Shown: positions 43,158 through 55,442, counted from the stretch's first letter. The stretch: DNA of 64,000 nucleotides from Dioszegia crocea (GCA_001600615.1 BCKK01000004.1:663731-727730); one strand, 5' to 3'. Notes: generated from the letters alone by a model not told the origin. Numbers and translations are program-made.

Positions 43158-45692
43158 TCAGCTCCCCGTGACAGCGGCCCCTACACCCGCACCACCCTCC
43201 TCAACTCTCGGTGCGAACGCCTTCGCAATCGTCAACCCACAACTCGAAATGAGCACCACCAGCCCAAACGCCGCACACGCCACCGCAGGCAGCTTTTGGC
43301 GAGAGTACCATTCTCCACGAGTCAGGCTGACATATGCCACCGCTGGGAACTAGAGATATCAGCTTATGATTCCGTGCGCTCCTACCCGAAGCGGGCTTGC
43401 AGAAAGGGGAAAGCTGGTCAATGTGATGACTTACGATGAAAGCTAGAGCTGTGGCGCTTAAACCACCTGCTATTTCTAATACTATCCCTAGATCGTCTGT
43501 CGTCATCGCGACTAGAGATGTCAGCTTCACTCCACTGCTAAAGGCTTGGGAAGCTCACTGCTCATTGCGAGAAACACAAGTAGCCCGGTGGTAATGACAT
43601 GTCTCCGCTGAGAGAATGGTTTATCTTTGAAGAAGTAATCTTCAATGACCTGGAGTGTCAGCTTAGTGAAGTCGCCAAACGATCCTCATAGCTCACCTCG
43701 CGGCAGACGTAGTTCTCAAGCGGTACTGATAATCAGCAGCTATTGCAAGGCACCGCCGCGACCACGATAGCTACTTACTCGTCGTAGACATATTGGCACC
43801 AAAGCAGAGCCGAGCAATATTGATGATGGTATCATCTGGACTGAAGTTATTCAGGATGTTACCCTGGCAGCGTCAGCTCAAATACCTGAATCAAGGATGT
43901 CACTTCTAGGTATTCAGCTCACCTGCGTCTTATTGGTGAACACAACATATCCCGTCACTGCCATAAGCAAGCAAGCGACTAGGCTCATCATGGTTGAAGC
44001 GTGCGTGACTGCGTAGAATCTGGATGGTCAGCTCAAACTAGACGTGGAGGAATTCACGCTGTGGAGAGCAGACATACCGATCTAATGTGGGCGTATCTAT
44101 GCTTTTGTAGATATACATCGTATTGTGATGACACACAAACTAGATTTCGGGTCAGCTATGGCTCCCACTCCAGCAGAGTCGTCCTAGCTCACCGCAAAGC
44201 TGATGACGCCTATAGCGGAGAATACCCCCGGTCTAACGATTGAAAAGACATGCGAAGCCTTTCCTCTCAATTCAGGCTCGACAGCCACTCCGCGCAAGAC
44301 AACAGCAGTGACGATGACTCCCATTGATATCAAAGCTGATAGATTGGTCAGCTTGCGACCTACCGGGCTTCTTAAAGGATATGGCAGCTCACCGAATCCG
44401 GAGCTTTTACTCAATTTAACGATATCTCGATGTAAGCTCAATGGGAATGACACGGCGAGGGTGATGAGGAGGATGACAAAGCGGCGGTCGACGAGTAGGG
44501 AGAGTAGGGGGTGGTCGGCTGTGGAGGGGATAAGAACGGCTATGACGTGTGGGATCGTATCGCCTCTGGTTGATGATCAGCTTCGCGCCCGATAGTTGAG
44601 TCTGGAGCATTCAGCTCACATAATGACGTTGAAAGCGCACATCCTAGACTGAATGAGCTTTTGTTCTTGTACCTCAATGACGAAAGATATAGCTTACCCA
44701 CCAAAGGCGAAAGCGAATTGGAAGAACGACACTGAAGCGCTCCCCCATTTTCCGAAGCAATGATGCATGACCTGACCCGTCAGCGCTCGGACCCAATAGG
44801 AAGTATAGTAGCCCTGGACGCGCCACGCAGCAGACAAACCTCGATATAAGAATCCCTCCCGCTGAGCTTGGCATTGACCACGACTAGCCGGATTGTCCAA
44901 TCTGTAACTAAGGCCAACCCTATCAAGAGCCCGACTCCAGTGATGAAGCCTGCTTGAGAGACAGCGTATGGTAGCCTGAAGTATCAGCTGACTTTATCAC
45001 CCAACGTGGCGGAAAGGAAGCTCACCCGACTATCCCTGCACCTAGTCAAAGTCAGCTATGTTCCGTTGCCAGAAACGCATGCGGGGATAACAACTTACCT
45101 ATAATACTATTCGCCATCTATATCATCAGCTACGTTCACGCAGTAACAACGCTAGTCTCAGCTTACATTCGCTATCCCATCCAGTAATGTCCCCTTGATA
45201 GCGTCGTCCTGCGCCCATTCCGCACTTTCGCCCAACACCGCTTCTCTCTCCGCAACTGACAAATCCATAGACCCATTTCCACCACGTAATAACGGTGCAG
45301 ACGGTCCCGAATCATCATGATCATCATCTGCCGCAAACACTGAACGATCAGCAAAGACAAGGAGATCAATACGACGCGACGAGCAAGTCTTCCAAAACCC
45401 AAAAGCGAGGAAGCGGGAAAAAATACGCACAGACTCTATCTCTACCCACTGTACCCATCCTCACTTCTTCCAAACTCCCTCTCCCTCTTCTATTTCTAGA
45501 CGGTGTCCCAGGTCTAGATCCAGCAACCTTGTCCGCCCTCTCAATATCCCCATCATCTGAACTCTTCCGCGGTCCGAACGCGAGACGCGACGCCGTGACG
45601 CTTGTTCGTGATGATGGTCTTGAGGGTCCAGCTTCGGTATACCCCGGTAGAAGAGATCGGGCTGCTGGGTCTGGACCGGATCTGTGCGACAT
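43158..45692 (-). CDS. AAAP-family amino-acid transporter (AVT type)
   Basis: Integral membrane protein of the amino acid/auxin permease family, probably vacuolar and similar to yeast Avt5-7 or animal SLC38. The start at 45692 gives a Ser/Arg/Pro-rich cytosolic tail (MSHRSGPDPAARSLLPGYTE). Many short exons then give MANSIIG, AGIVG, LPYAVSQAGFITGVGLLIGL, VTDWTIRLVVVNAKLSGRDS, CFGKWGSASVSFFQFAFAFG, VILLLITLAVSFPLSLHRDI and the family signature VCHHNTMYIYKS. Later exons give VIEDYFFKDKPFSQRRHVIT, VLEIAGGLSATALAFIFPAV and a last helix ending AKAFAPRVEEGG. At least ten helices are seen. Some exons are as short as 20 nt, which hides the gene from simple frame searches. Substrate and transport direction cannot be told. 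Confidence 0.88.
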
Positions 45693-46078
45693 GTTCTTAC
45701 TGCGGGAGGATGAGGTGGAAGAGTGCCTTTGAAGGGAGAGATGCGATGTGTGACGGAATGAGGAATGCGGAGTCGGAAGTTGGTTTGGGGATGGAAGGAC
45801 GACCCCCTGGGTCTAAATTTTGCTTCGACACCCGTCTGAGTCTGTGGTCATATGTGGACCTTATATCTCCGTCTCCCTGTCTCTGGGACATGCATCTCTC
45901 CTCTGCATGGAGCATAGATGCTTCCAAGCCAGCAATGAGGCTCCCCTCTCCACCTGGAGGTGAGTCGGACATGTCCGCAGCCCATACGAGCCACACGATG
46001 GTCGATAGCCTGTCAAAGTCCAATCTCTTTCTTCTCTCCACCTCTTGTGTACATCATCGTCACCTTCCGACTCTTATC
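45693..46078. promoter_or_regulatory. divergent promoter region, AAAP transporter / aminopeptidase
   Basis: 386 bp between divergent start codons of a likely vacuolar amino-acid transporter and an aspartyl aminopeptidase. A single TTATC at 46073-46077 is next to the aminopeptidase ATG; no site cluster is seen. Confidence 0.45.
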
Positions 46079-47748
46079 ATGATGAAGCTCCCTCCCGCTC
46101 CACCAGAAGCTGCCGTCAAGTAAGTCCTCTCTCACCTTTCTTCCAATCTACCCTGACCTAACACTCAGGTTCTGCTCATTCGTCACCGCCTCCCCTACGC
46201 CCTTCCACGCAACCCACAACCTCGTTTCCCGTCTGGCCTCAGCAGGCTTCACCAAGATCTCAGAGCGTCAGCCTTCTTCATCCCCACTACAACCAGGTGG
46301 TAAATACTATTACACCCGAAACCAATCTTCACTCGTTGCTTTCACTCTCCCTCCCAAACCCTCAGCCCACACAGCCATTTCCTTCGCTGTAGGCCATCTC
46401 GATTCATGCGCCCTTAAACTCCGACCGGTCTCCAAGAAGATCAAGGGTGGATACCTCCAGGTCGGTGTTGAATTGTACGGCGGTGGAATTTGGGCAACAT
46501 GGTTCGACCGTGATTTAAGCTTGGCAGGTCGTGTCATTGTCTCTACCCCGAACGAGGATAAAGGGTATACATCTAAATTGGTCAAGATTGATCGACCCAT
46601 GATGAGGATTCCGACATTGGCGATTCATCTAGATCGGACCGTCAATGAGGCGTTCAAATTCAATAAAGAGACGGAATTCTCGCCTATCTTGGGGTTGGTA
46701 GAGGAGGCTATGAATGCGCCGGCGGCTAGTAAGAAGGAAGGAGAAGATGAGAAAGACGTTACGGGTCAAGGGGAGAAACATCACCCGATGCTCTTGGCCG
46801 TCATTGCCGATGAGCTGGGGTGTGCAGTGGGCGATATCCAGGATTTCGAATTGTGAGTGATAGGTTTCTTCAGACCTGAGCTGATCTTTCCATAGGTCAC
46901 TCTATGATACCCAGCCTTCATGCGTCGGCGGCCTATCGAACGAGTTCATCTTTAGTCCTCGGATCGATAACCAAATGACGTGCTTTGCGTCTATTGAGGG
47001 TTTGGTCAATGCCGTCCAGTCCCCCAATGCAGACAAAGAGACCAACATTCGCTGTGTCATCTTGTTCGACAACGAAGAGGTGAGCCCTTTGCGCTGTATA
47101 AGGTTCCTTTCGCTAAGGATCAGGTTGGGAGTGTCTCACACCACGGTGCAGAATCCAACCTCCTCCCGGCGTTCGTACAGCGTATCGCCTCCAGCAAAGA
47201 CTATGAAAGTCTAGGCTATCATCAATTGCTTGCAAACTCTTTCCTCATCTCGGCAGATATGGGACATGCGGTGAGTCCTTCTCATCACTTAACTATTGAT
47301 AAAGGTTCTAGCTGAAAATACAGTTCCACCCAAACTATGAATCTCGATACGAGCCCAACCTCGCCCCCAAGATGAATCAAGGTGTAGTAATCAAGACCAA
47401 CGCCAACCAGCGATACACTTCTACTGCGCAGACCACATTCCTCGTTCGACGAGTAGCCAAGAAGGCAGGTGTACCCCTGCAAGAGTTTGAAATTAGGAAT
47501 GACTCTGTGAGCTTTTCCATGCCTTCCGGAGTGAGGTGAATAGATAGCTGACACTACAGTCCTGCGGCTCTACAGTCGGCCCCCACCTCTCAACCCATGT
47601 CCGGACTGTCGATATTGGTCTGGCTCAGCTATCGATGCACTCTATCCGCGAGACGTCTGGATCCAAGGATGTGGAGCATTATATCAAATTGTTCGAGGCT
47701 TACTTTGATGGCTTTGGCGAGATTGATCGGGACCTTAAAGTGGACTAG
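46079..47748 (+). CDS. APE4: aspartyl aminopeptidase (M18 family)
   Basis: Zinc aminopeptidase that removes N-terminal Asp or Glu. In yeast Ape4 is cytosolic and can be delivered to the vacuole by the Cvt route. The start MMKLPPAPPEAAVKFCSFVT has a second ATG directly after the first. Characteristic parts are ASPTPFHATHNLVSRLASAG, GGYLQVGVELYGGGIWATWF, DRDLSLAGRVIVS, ILFDNEEVGSVSHHGAESN (metal-binding and catalytic Glu region, split by an intron after DNEE) and LISADMGHAFHPNYESRYEP. The end, IGLAQLSMHSIRETSGSKDV then HYIKLFEAYFDGFGEIDRDL, is also conserved. The acidic insert EEAMNAPAASKKEGEDEKD is variable in the family. The enzyme appears intact, with about six introns. Confidence 0.94.
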
Positions 47749-47921
47749 GTGTAGTAGCAGAGAGTCGAAAGTTACCAAAAATGCATTATGAGTCTGCATC
47801 GCCTGGAGCTTAAATTGAGCAAGACGGACACAGCTGCGATCGAGGAAATGAAGATACCGAAGAAATATACATGAAAGAGAAATAACAAAGGACCCGCCCC
47901 CAAGCCTACCCAAACCCCAGC

Positions 47922-49564
47922 CTACGCAGCCGCCTTAGCAGCCTTCTTTGCAGCCTTTTCAGCCTTCCGCTTCGCTCGCTCTTCTGCCGATTCTTCCCTC
48001 TCTGCTCCGTCCTCCGCCTTGACCTTCTTCTTCTTCTGCAGAAGTCAGCACAATTCACTATACGTTAAAACCATAACTAACCTTCTTATCCCCCTCTGCG
48101 GCATCTGGCGTAGCAGCCACTGCGGAATCTTCCACCCTCTTCCTCTTCTTGCCCTCATCCTCTCCATCAATCTCCATCCCCTTTGAAGGTGTCGCCGCCG
48201 CCGCAGGCTGAGTAGCTATCGTACCTGCCGGCGCACTAGCTTCACCGCCCACAGGGTTATAATCGACATAATCCGTCTGCCAGCCCTTGGGCGTAACGCC
48301 CTCGACTGGTTTCCCAAACTTATCCAACTCTCCCTTCTTGATCATCTTCTTCTTCTCCTGCGCCTTGGGTCCGAGGCCCCATCGACGAGGGTAGAGGTCT
48401 CGGTTCATAATGCACCTTTTAACCTTGGCTACGACACCATGATCGCATGACGCCAGATCCACAGTGGACATCATGGCGATCCCAATCGCAATCGCCTCGC
48501 CTTTGGTAGTCATAAGAACAACCTCTTCGTAGACTTCGATATCAGATTCGTATCGGAGTAAACCGGGAATCATGAGTTTTGCACCGTAACAAACGGCATT
48601 GACGGCTGAGTCTTTAACGACGATACGTTTGAAGTTGGTCAGGAGGGATTCGAGGGGTCGGATGACTCGGCGAAGGTAGGATTCTGCCAGTCAGCAAAGT
48701 GTAATCAAGGAAAGAGGAAAAGACGTACCGTCCCGAGTGTTATCATACAGCCACTGAGCATCAAGGACATCGTGCATCGACACGATATCGTCATTCTCCC
48801 CTGTAATCCCCGACCTCACCCTTCGGAGTTCCTGCATGTGTGCGCCCACACCCAGCAGCAAACCCAAATGAACACACAATGTTCGGATATACGTCCCAGC
48901 CTCACAGCTAACCCAAAACACCGCCAAATTCCTCTTATTATCAAATTCAATCAATTTGCTCTCGTATATCGTCCTCACTCTCAACTGACGCTTCACCGCC
49001 GAGATCAAAGGTGGTCGTTGGAAGAGCGCACCAGTGAGAGTTTCCAAACCCCTCGAAAGCGCCTTTTCATCCGCCAATGATTCGTGGAATCGTACCACAG
49101 CCACATACTCCTTCCCTGCTCCTTGTTGAGATTTAACGAGACGGGTCGCTCGGTCAATACAGACAATGAGGCATCCGGTGACTTTGGGGTCGAGAGTGCC
49201 TGAATGTCCAGTCTTCTCAACTCGGAGAATACGCTTGAGCCAAGCGACGACTTCGTGTGAGGATGGGTTGGAGGGTTTGTCGAGGTTGATTACGCCGGAT
49301 TTAACGTAGGTGGCTAATTCTCGTTTCAGGGGGGAGCAGCCGGTAGGGATAGGGGTGAAGTGGGAAGAGCGGACAAGGAGCTTGTCGTAGTTTTTAAGTA
49401 GGAGGGGCCATTGGGAGGTGTCTGTACGTCAGCGAAGTCCAGGCTTTCGGGAGTGGGGGCCACGTACCGAGCTTGGGAGCTACGCTCTCTGATTTGATGG
49501 AGAATTCTCCTGATTGCTGCAGGTTTGTGACCTGTGTCTGGGTGAGGGATGATGAGGAAGCCAT
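47922..49564 (-). CDS. CBF5: H/ACA pseudouridine synthase CBF5 (dyskerin)
   Basis: Catalytic subunit of H/ACA snoRNPs in the nucleolus, making pseudouridines in rRNA and needed for ribosome assembly. The start at 49564 gives [20 protein letters not shown]. Conserved parts are [20 protein letters not shown], the catalytic [20 protein letters not shown] with the active-site Asp, [40 protein letters not shown] and ELRRVRSGI. The C-terminal part contains the PUA domain ([39 protein letters not shown]). It ends in a Lys/Ala/Glu-rich tail in the last exon (stop 47922), typical of eukaryotic Cbf5. Confidence 0.95.
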
Positions 49565-49860
49565 GGCTGTGGCTGTAAAGTGTGAATGTGTATAGGGTAT
49601 GCTACTCAAATCTGCCCGTTCAGAGCTCAGAGAATATTTCGGCAGCTCCAGGACAAGGACGGCGATCGCCGACTTGAGCCATGCCGGCAACCCTCTCAGC
49701 TATCTCCGCGGGAATTGATGGGTGAGTGGCAAATGTGGCAGCTGAAATGAGTGTGGCATGAGATAGGGCAGTGGCGACTACTTTGCGAGCATAGATCAAG
49801 TCCAAGGCCGAGGAGAATAACAGATGTGTGGCCCAGAAAGCAAGCTGTCACATGAAGAGA

Positions 49861-51346
49861 TTACCGCCCCAGTAGCCTATTGATCATCCCCCAGAGTCCC
49901 GTCCTTTCCCCCCTCTGAACTTCCTCAACACCCACCATACCTTCTTCCCCAGCTTTGACCCGTTTCTTATAATCGGCCGGATGCTCAAATGACTTCAAGC
50001 CCCAAAGACCCTTCTTTGCTTTCCTACACAGTCAGATTTGGCCGAAGCACGTCGACATTTCGAGCGCTCTGTACCGCAGAACTCACTTAGCTTCTGCTTC
50101 GACGGCCTGCATTCCGTCCAGTCCCCAAGGGCCATACTCGCCCCCCCCGCTCGTATACACCACCGCCATTCCTTCTTTCAGCATCATAATAGGTAAAGGG
50201 CGATCTCGGAGGATGTAGCGGGAAATGTAAGGGACGCCGACCTGCAGTGTCAGCTAGGTTCTGGCGTTTGTCTAACGCGACCAACTCAGACGTCGCAGGT
50301 CCAGGGCACAATGACGGAGCTTCTGATGACACGGCCCGCCATGAAGCAAGCCATGCTCGGAGCGCCGCCGTATTCTGAGCCAGTCGCTCTGGTGCTGACG
50401 CAACCGTCACCTTGTCCTGCCATCCACATCCTCGTCCCAGTCACACAGATCTTGAAGCCGAATCGATACCACGCCTAGACTCACAATCCGATTATACTGA
50501 TCCTTCCTCAACAGCTGCACTTTCATCCTCCTTCCGAGCAAGGTAGTCTTGAGCCATTCAAGCGATTCGGCAGAGTGAGCCTGTGCCGGATTCCCAAAGT
50601 GCGCACACTCCGGCGCGTCCACGCCTGAGATCCGAATATGCAGGGTTTCATTCTTGAGCTCTATGAGAGGATCAGCGATTGGCTCAATCAGACATCTCCA
50701 GCTTGAGGCATACCTTTTGGTGTGCTGGGTATGGAGCGGAATTTGAAGGGATAGCGGTAGAATAAGGGTGTGTGGAATAGTCGGAAGTTGTCTAGCTAGT
50801 CAGCTGTCGCACTCCTTACACAATGAGACAATCGAAGTGGAATCTAGCATACCTCCATCTCCGACGCTAAAAGTATCAGCTATGTGTCCGATTTGAGCAT
50901 CACGTCTGGGTACATCCAGCTGAAGGAGCATCTACTCACCTAGTCACAACACCCCTAACCCAAGTCTTCCGCTCCAACATCCTACTCGTCACATAATCCG
51001 AATTGCGTATTCTCCTCCCGAACCGCCTATACCCCCATACAGACGCAAGAGTCAGTACAACAGCTGCTGAACCCGACAGTGCGCCTGACAGCGCCGGATC
51101 AGAAGGGAGGTATGAGCGCCATGGTCTTGATGGCGTCGACGCTGACGAAGACGATGATCCGGCAGTGGCGGAAGATGATCGTGTTGGCCACCAGGATGAG
51201 CTTTGGGTTGTGGAGGTCGGTGGGGATTGTAAAGAAGGAGGTACGCCAAATGATGGGAGTGAGGAAGTGATGTTTTCTATAATTGATGGGATTGGGTATT
51301 TGGCTATGTCTCTTGGTTGAGAGCTCGAGGAAGGAGCGGAAGTCAT
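49861..51346 (-). CDS. LCL3: LCL3-type staphylococcal-nuclease-like protein
   Basis: Membrane-anchored protein with a thermonuclease (SNase) fold; yeast Lcl3 is linked to long chronological life. The start at 51346 gives [20 protein letters not shown] and a Ser/Pro/Thr-rich stretch. A single TM helix follows ([20 protein letters not shown]). Next come SNase segments: [60 protein letters not shown] and, after an intron of about 240 nt with a GTGAGT donor, [60 protein letters not shown]. The GVDAPE motif with Asp and Glu marks the active-site region. The stop is at 49861. Frames open upstream of 51346 lack support. Confidence 0.88.
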
Positions 51347-51862
51347 TGTTGCAGCGGTGCTCTGGGCTGCTCTAATGTTGTGATGGGGGAAAGATGTAGT
51401 TGAGGTGTATAGGAAAGTATGCAAATGACGCGTTGGATACACAACGCACAGAATGGTCATGGACCGCCTCCACCGAAAAATTCCTGACCAGAGCTTCTCC
51501 ATGCTGATCGACATCCCTCTCAAGTACAGCCGCCTATCGTATAGCTCACATAGCTTCAACCATACAGATCTTTCAAGGGCTTGTGGTCTACACACGAAGT
51601 CGACACACGCTCAAGCTGATCTCAAGACGTCGAAATATGCCCGTGTCCTTCCCCTGAGTTGGCTGATGGGCCACCACACATACCCCAACACGCCATGCAA
51701 CACCCAGCAACTTCCAACCTCAAGCCACAACCTTCAAACCGGAATAAATACATCGCGCGCAGTACTAAAGGCCAACCCTAAAAGAACAGCAAAACGACAC
51801 ATTTAAGCAGACGACCTAAAGAACCATCAGCACATCGTTCAACCCATAACACTTCAAACAAC
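51347..51862. other. intergenic region
   Basis: 516 bp between the LCL3-type gene start and the eS6 stop, both on the minus strand. No gene is seen. Confidence 0.4.
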
Positions 51863-52916
51863 TCACCGCTTGGCCTTCTTCTGCGCACGAACAGCAGAAG
51901 CCTTGGCCTTGCGCTCATCGGCGTGCTTAGCCACCGCCTTCTCGTAGTCGGCCTTGGTCTCCTTCTGGGCCTCGGTCCTCCTCTTCTTGAGCGACTGGAG
52001 ATGCCTCTTCCTCTGGAGTCGCTGGGGTGTGACCAAACGCTGGATCTTGGGTCGCTTGGTGTTGGTCTTGCCAGACTTGGTGGTGACCTCACGGGCAATG
52101 ACGAAGGAGCGGACATCGTCCTTTTTGTCGAGGTTGAAGAATCGGCGGATCTTGGTGGCTGCAAGTCAGCGCAGACCTATTGAAATACTGCAACAACTCA
52201 CCTCGCTTGGGGCCCAATCGCTTGGGGAGGACAGTGTCGGTGAGTCCGGGCATGTCGTTCTCGCCCTGCTTGACAATGATGCAGGCAAGGACACGGATGT
52301 CGTTACCGACAATGCAACCACGGACGGACTGTCAAGTCAGCAAATATTCGACGGCAAGCAAATCCTCCAGCAAGTCCTGTCCTGCATTCGCGACAAGCTC
52401 CACTCCCCCTCTTCCGGTCCACCGCATCCAATCAAGAGCCCAAAGATTCGCAACATCCACACCGCCCCGACAAAAAGTCAAACAAAAACACACCTTCCTC
52501 TTCCTCTCACCAGTACGACGAGCTCGGTAGCACGAGTGGCCGGCAGAGAGAAGGAGACGAGTTCGGGTGGGGAGGAGAACACCCTGCTTCATGGGGAAAC
52601 CCTGCTTGTCTGAACAAATTAGCGAAAAATTCGACCCAAACCTCAAGACCTCAAAACATACCGTTTCCACCAGTGATACGGAGAACGTATCCCTTCCACT
52701 CGTCACCGAGGGAGTCGGCAGGCACATCCTGGCCCATACGCTTCTCCATAAAGGGGATTCTGAGCCATCAGCAATTGCCCAACAACCCCACAGGCCCGAG
52801 CTATCCCTCAAGCCATCTCCTCAACTCCTCGATGGATATACTTACACTTTTCGCTCATCTTCGATGTCGAATAGCTTCTGCTGCCCTGTGGAAGGGTTGG
52901 CGACGTTGATCTTCAT
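51863..52916 (-). CDS. RPS6: 40S ribosomal protein eS6 (RPS6)
   Basis: Small-subunit ribosomal protein. The start at 52916 gives [20 protein letters not shown]. Later exons give [92 protein letters not shown] and LPKRLGPKR. The long basic C-terminal helix follows, with [20 protein letters not shown], and the end is AQKKAKR. Compared with yeast eS6, the usual C-terminal phosphorylated RRxSSLR motif is not seen; the protein instead ends in a Lys/Ala-rich run. Five exons are seen. It is divergently arranged with uS15. Confidence 0.93.
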
Positions 52917-53203
52917 CTTCGGAGTCGGTGGAGTGCAGAATCGAGCGGTCGACGATGCAGATACAGAAGGGGAGCCTTCCAAAACTTGATTCCACCCAGC
53001 AGAGATTCGAACCTATACTGGCACGTGGTTTTGTCGGCGTTTTCGGTGTTTTCTGCTTCATATCAGTTTGGTGGCACTTGCCGTCTTTGCCTCCGCGCTG
53101 ATTTCCCGCTCAAAGCAGCCAGAATCGTCTCAGAGTCGTCTTTTTCAACCTACAACCGCTATCTCGACTACCGACCACCTATCCTCGATAGAAATCAGCC
53201 AAT
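52917..53203. promoter_or_regulatory. bidirectional promoter region, RPS6 / RPS13
   Basis: Only 287 bp separate the start codons of two divergent small-subunit ribosomal protein genes. A shared region gives a simple way to express both together. An AGATTCGAACCT block near 52991-53002 is symmetrical around TTCGAA. No TATA box is evident. Confidence 0.6.
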
Positions 53204-54322
53204 ATGGGTCGGTGCGTGTTATCCGCCTGCTTCTCTCACGCAAAATGAGCTCGGCGCAAGGATAGAGACCGGGTCGAAAGAAGAAGAATGAGGGACGGAG
53301 ATACAAATACCGGCCAAAATCTTCTTTCGACCCCGGAGTGCTCTTCTTGCGTCGAGCTTGCCTGCAATACCCTGAGACCTATGCTGATCTACAAAGAATG
53401 CACTCTAAAGGAAAGGGCATGTCCGCCTCCGCCCTCCCCTACCGACGATCTCAGCCCGCCTGGTCCAAGGCTACCCCCGAGGATGTCTGCGACCAGATCT
53501 TCAAGCTTGCCCGAAGGGGTCTCTCCCCCTCCCAGATCGGCGTTATCCTCAGGGACTCTCAGGGTGTCCCCCAGGTCAAGAGCGTTACTGGAAACAAGAT
53601 TTTGAGGATCTTGAAGAGCAACGGTTAGTTTTTGGTGCCAATTTTGGGGAAGTGATTTTTCGGCACTGTTTGTGGTCTGCCTGGATTAGAGGGATGTTGT
53701 ACGGTGAGATAGGATTGCGGAAGCGTTGGGCAGTGTCATGAGCCGTAAGGGAGGAATTGCTGTCAGAATCGAAAATCGTTCCTTTGGGTTGATCGAGTCG
53801 TGTGAGATTTGTCGGGGATAGATTGGCGCGGTGTGATCTACGGCGCTCGCGGAGTGGATTTGTGAAGCATCAGGATGATTTTGAGAAGCTTCAACTTTCT
53901 TGGAAAAATCTCTCGAGCACCAGCTGACAATTCCAGGTCTTGCCCCTTCCGTCCCTGAGGACCTTTACCACCTCATCAAGAAGGCCGTCACTGTCCGAAA
54001 GCACCTTGAGCGTAACCGTGCCGACAAGGACGGTAAATTGTGAGTTGACTATCTTCTGCGGCGGGGGTTTCAGGATGAAGTTGGATATCATGGCAAGATG
54101 AGAAGAGGACATTAGAGTTTCTAGGGGATATGGCGCCACGGAGATGGGGATATGGGCTTGCAAGATCACCGTTATACTACACAGGGCCAAGCTAACCCCC
54201 TCAGCCGAATGATTTTGATCGAATCACGTATCCACCGTCTGGCCCGTTACTACATCAAGAAGCAGCAGCTCCCTCCTACTTTCAAGTACGAGGCCGCTAC
54301 CGCTTCCACCCTCGTCGCCTAG
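53204..54322 (+). CDS. RPS13: 40S ribosomal protein uS15 (RPS13)
   Basis: Small-subunit ribosomal protein. Exon 1 is ATG GGT CG (53204-53211). After a 185-nt intron, exon 2 continues A ATG CAC TCT, giving the family start [20 protein letters not shown]. It goes on with [40 protein letters not shown] and [14 protein letters not shown]. Two longer introns, about 310 and 165 nt, follow. The remaining exons give [60 protein letters not shown] and [12 protein letters not shown]. The introns are longer than usual in this window. Both were read for C/D snoRNA boxes without a clear hit. Confidence 0.95.
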
Positions 54323-55046
54323 GTGGTTTTGAGGATGGAGTTGGGATAGGGGTGGTGATGCATTTCGTGACAAACCAAGATGGTCTCGGAGTTCTGCTTG
54401 GACGGATCATGTGGGCTTGTCGATCATCCCTTTTCCGTCTAGCTGCAACACATGGCCGACTTACAGCGCTGTGATATTTACATCGACGACTCTTTCACCG
54501 GCTGGCATATTAGTCATCGGTATCGTGTCGTATGGTCAATTCCCAGATGCTGTCGTTCAAGCAACCCAAATGCAGGCTGCTAAATCTCGTCCCTCCGGTC
54601 ACCCACCCTTAATTTTTTTCAGCCTGATACAAGCTGCAGCGCCGCTGACCTCAAGGAGGCACCTCGGACAACGACAAAAGGAGAGGCGATCAATCGCGTT
54701 TGACATAGTGACTAGGGGTCCAGCACATTCGTTCAAGGATATCGTCCTGCACCCTCGCCCCTGAGGCCTGACCAGCGACTAAGGAAGGCACAGATGAAAC
54801 GCGTATGATCGGGCGGACGCGGGAGTCGAATCAGGTAGGCGTCAAGCCAGGGGCGCCACCCGTGTGTGGCGGAGACTTGCAGGTGTACAAAGGATCTTGT
54901 ACATCGCATGCGCTGCCGGCTGCACTGCTAGGTCAAATCCTCCCGTCCCTCTTTTCCCCTCTCTTCCAACAATCCTTCGCTCGCCTCCCCCTAGATCCAA
55001 CTCATCGCACCCAGACACATCAACACAGCCCAGCTCACTCTGCATC
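54323..55046. other. intergenic region
   Basis: 724 bp between two plus-strand genes. No gene or RNA is recognised. Confidence 0.4.
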
Positions 55047-55442
55047 ATGGCGACTCATTCGGATCAACACGAGGTGATCTCCTCGGAAGTGTTTGGTGAC
55101 AAGTCGGTGAAGGTCACGAAACACTCCAACGGAGACCACTACCTCCTCACAAGTCAGACCATTTCCCAGGATGGCTCGGGAGCGCAATCAATCCTCTCCT
55201 TCAAAACGCGAATCCACAAAGCGGAGGGTGGTTGGGAAGCCGCTCCGACTGAAAGTTGGGTCAACATCGGTACTCGTTTCGTGGAAGCATACGCAAGCGA
55301 AGTGCCTCCGGAAATCGTCTCCGCAGCTTCGACTTGGCACTTCGAGAAGCTCGTGTCAGGCTTCCGGAAGTTCGACTTGCGTGCTCCGCGCTCTGTACCT
55401 GAGACAGACGGCAAGCATGTGCTGCGGATAAGCGCAGAGTGA
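55047..55442 (+). CDS. unknown small intronless protein, 131 residues
   Basis: No family was recognised. The start MATHSDQHEVISSEVFGDKS has an ATCATGGCG context. The middle is beta-rich (VKVTKHSNGDHYLLTSQTIS, then SILSFKTRIHKAEGGWEAAP). A helical part follows (TRFVEAYASEVPPEIVSAAS, FEKLVSGFRKFDLRAP). No signal peptide or TM segment is seen. Codon use is regular, with frequent C/G third bases. In size and lack of introns it resembles the ORFs at 40704 and 42446, but no alignment was convincing. Confidence 0.6.
   Translation: MATHSDQHEVISSEVFGDKSVKVTKHSNGDHYLLTSQTISQDGSGAQSILSFKTRIHKAEGGWEAAPTESWVNIGTRFVEAYASEVPPEIVSAASTWHFEKLVSGFRKFDLRAPRSVPETDGKHVLRISAE

Noticed and set aside
52985..53010. 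tRNA B-box-like AGGTTCGAATCT on the minus strand
   Set aside because: The flanks do not form a T-arm stem and no A box or acceptor stem is present. It lies between RPS6 and RPS13.
53625..54205. Longer introns of RPS13 as possible snoRNA hosts
   Set aside because: No clear C box (RTGATGA) paired with a D box (CTGA) and terminal stem was found. A covariance search would be needed to exclude an H/ACA RNA.
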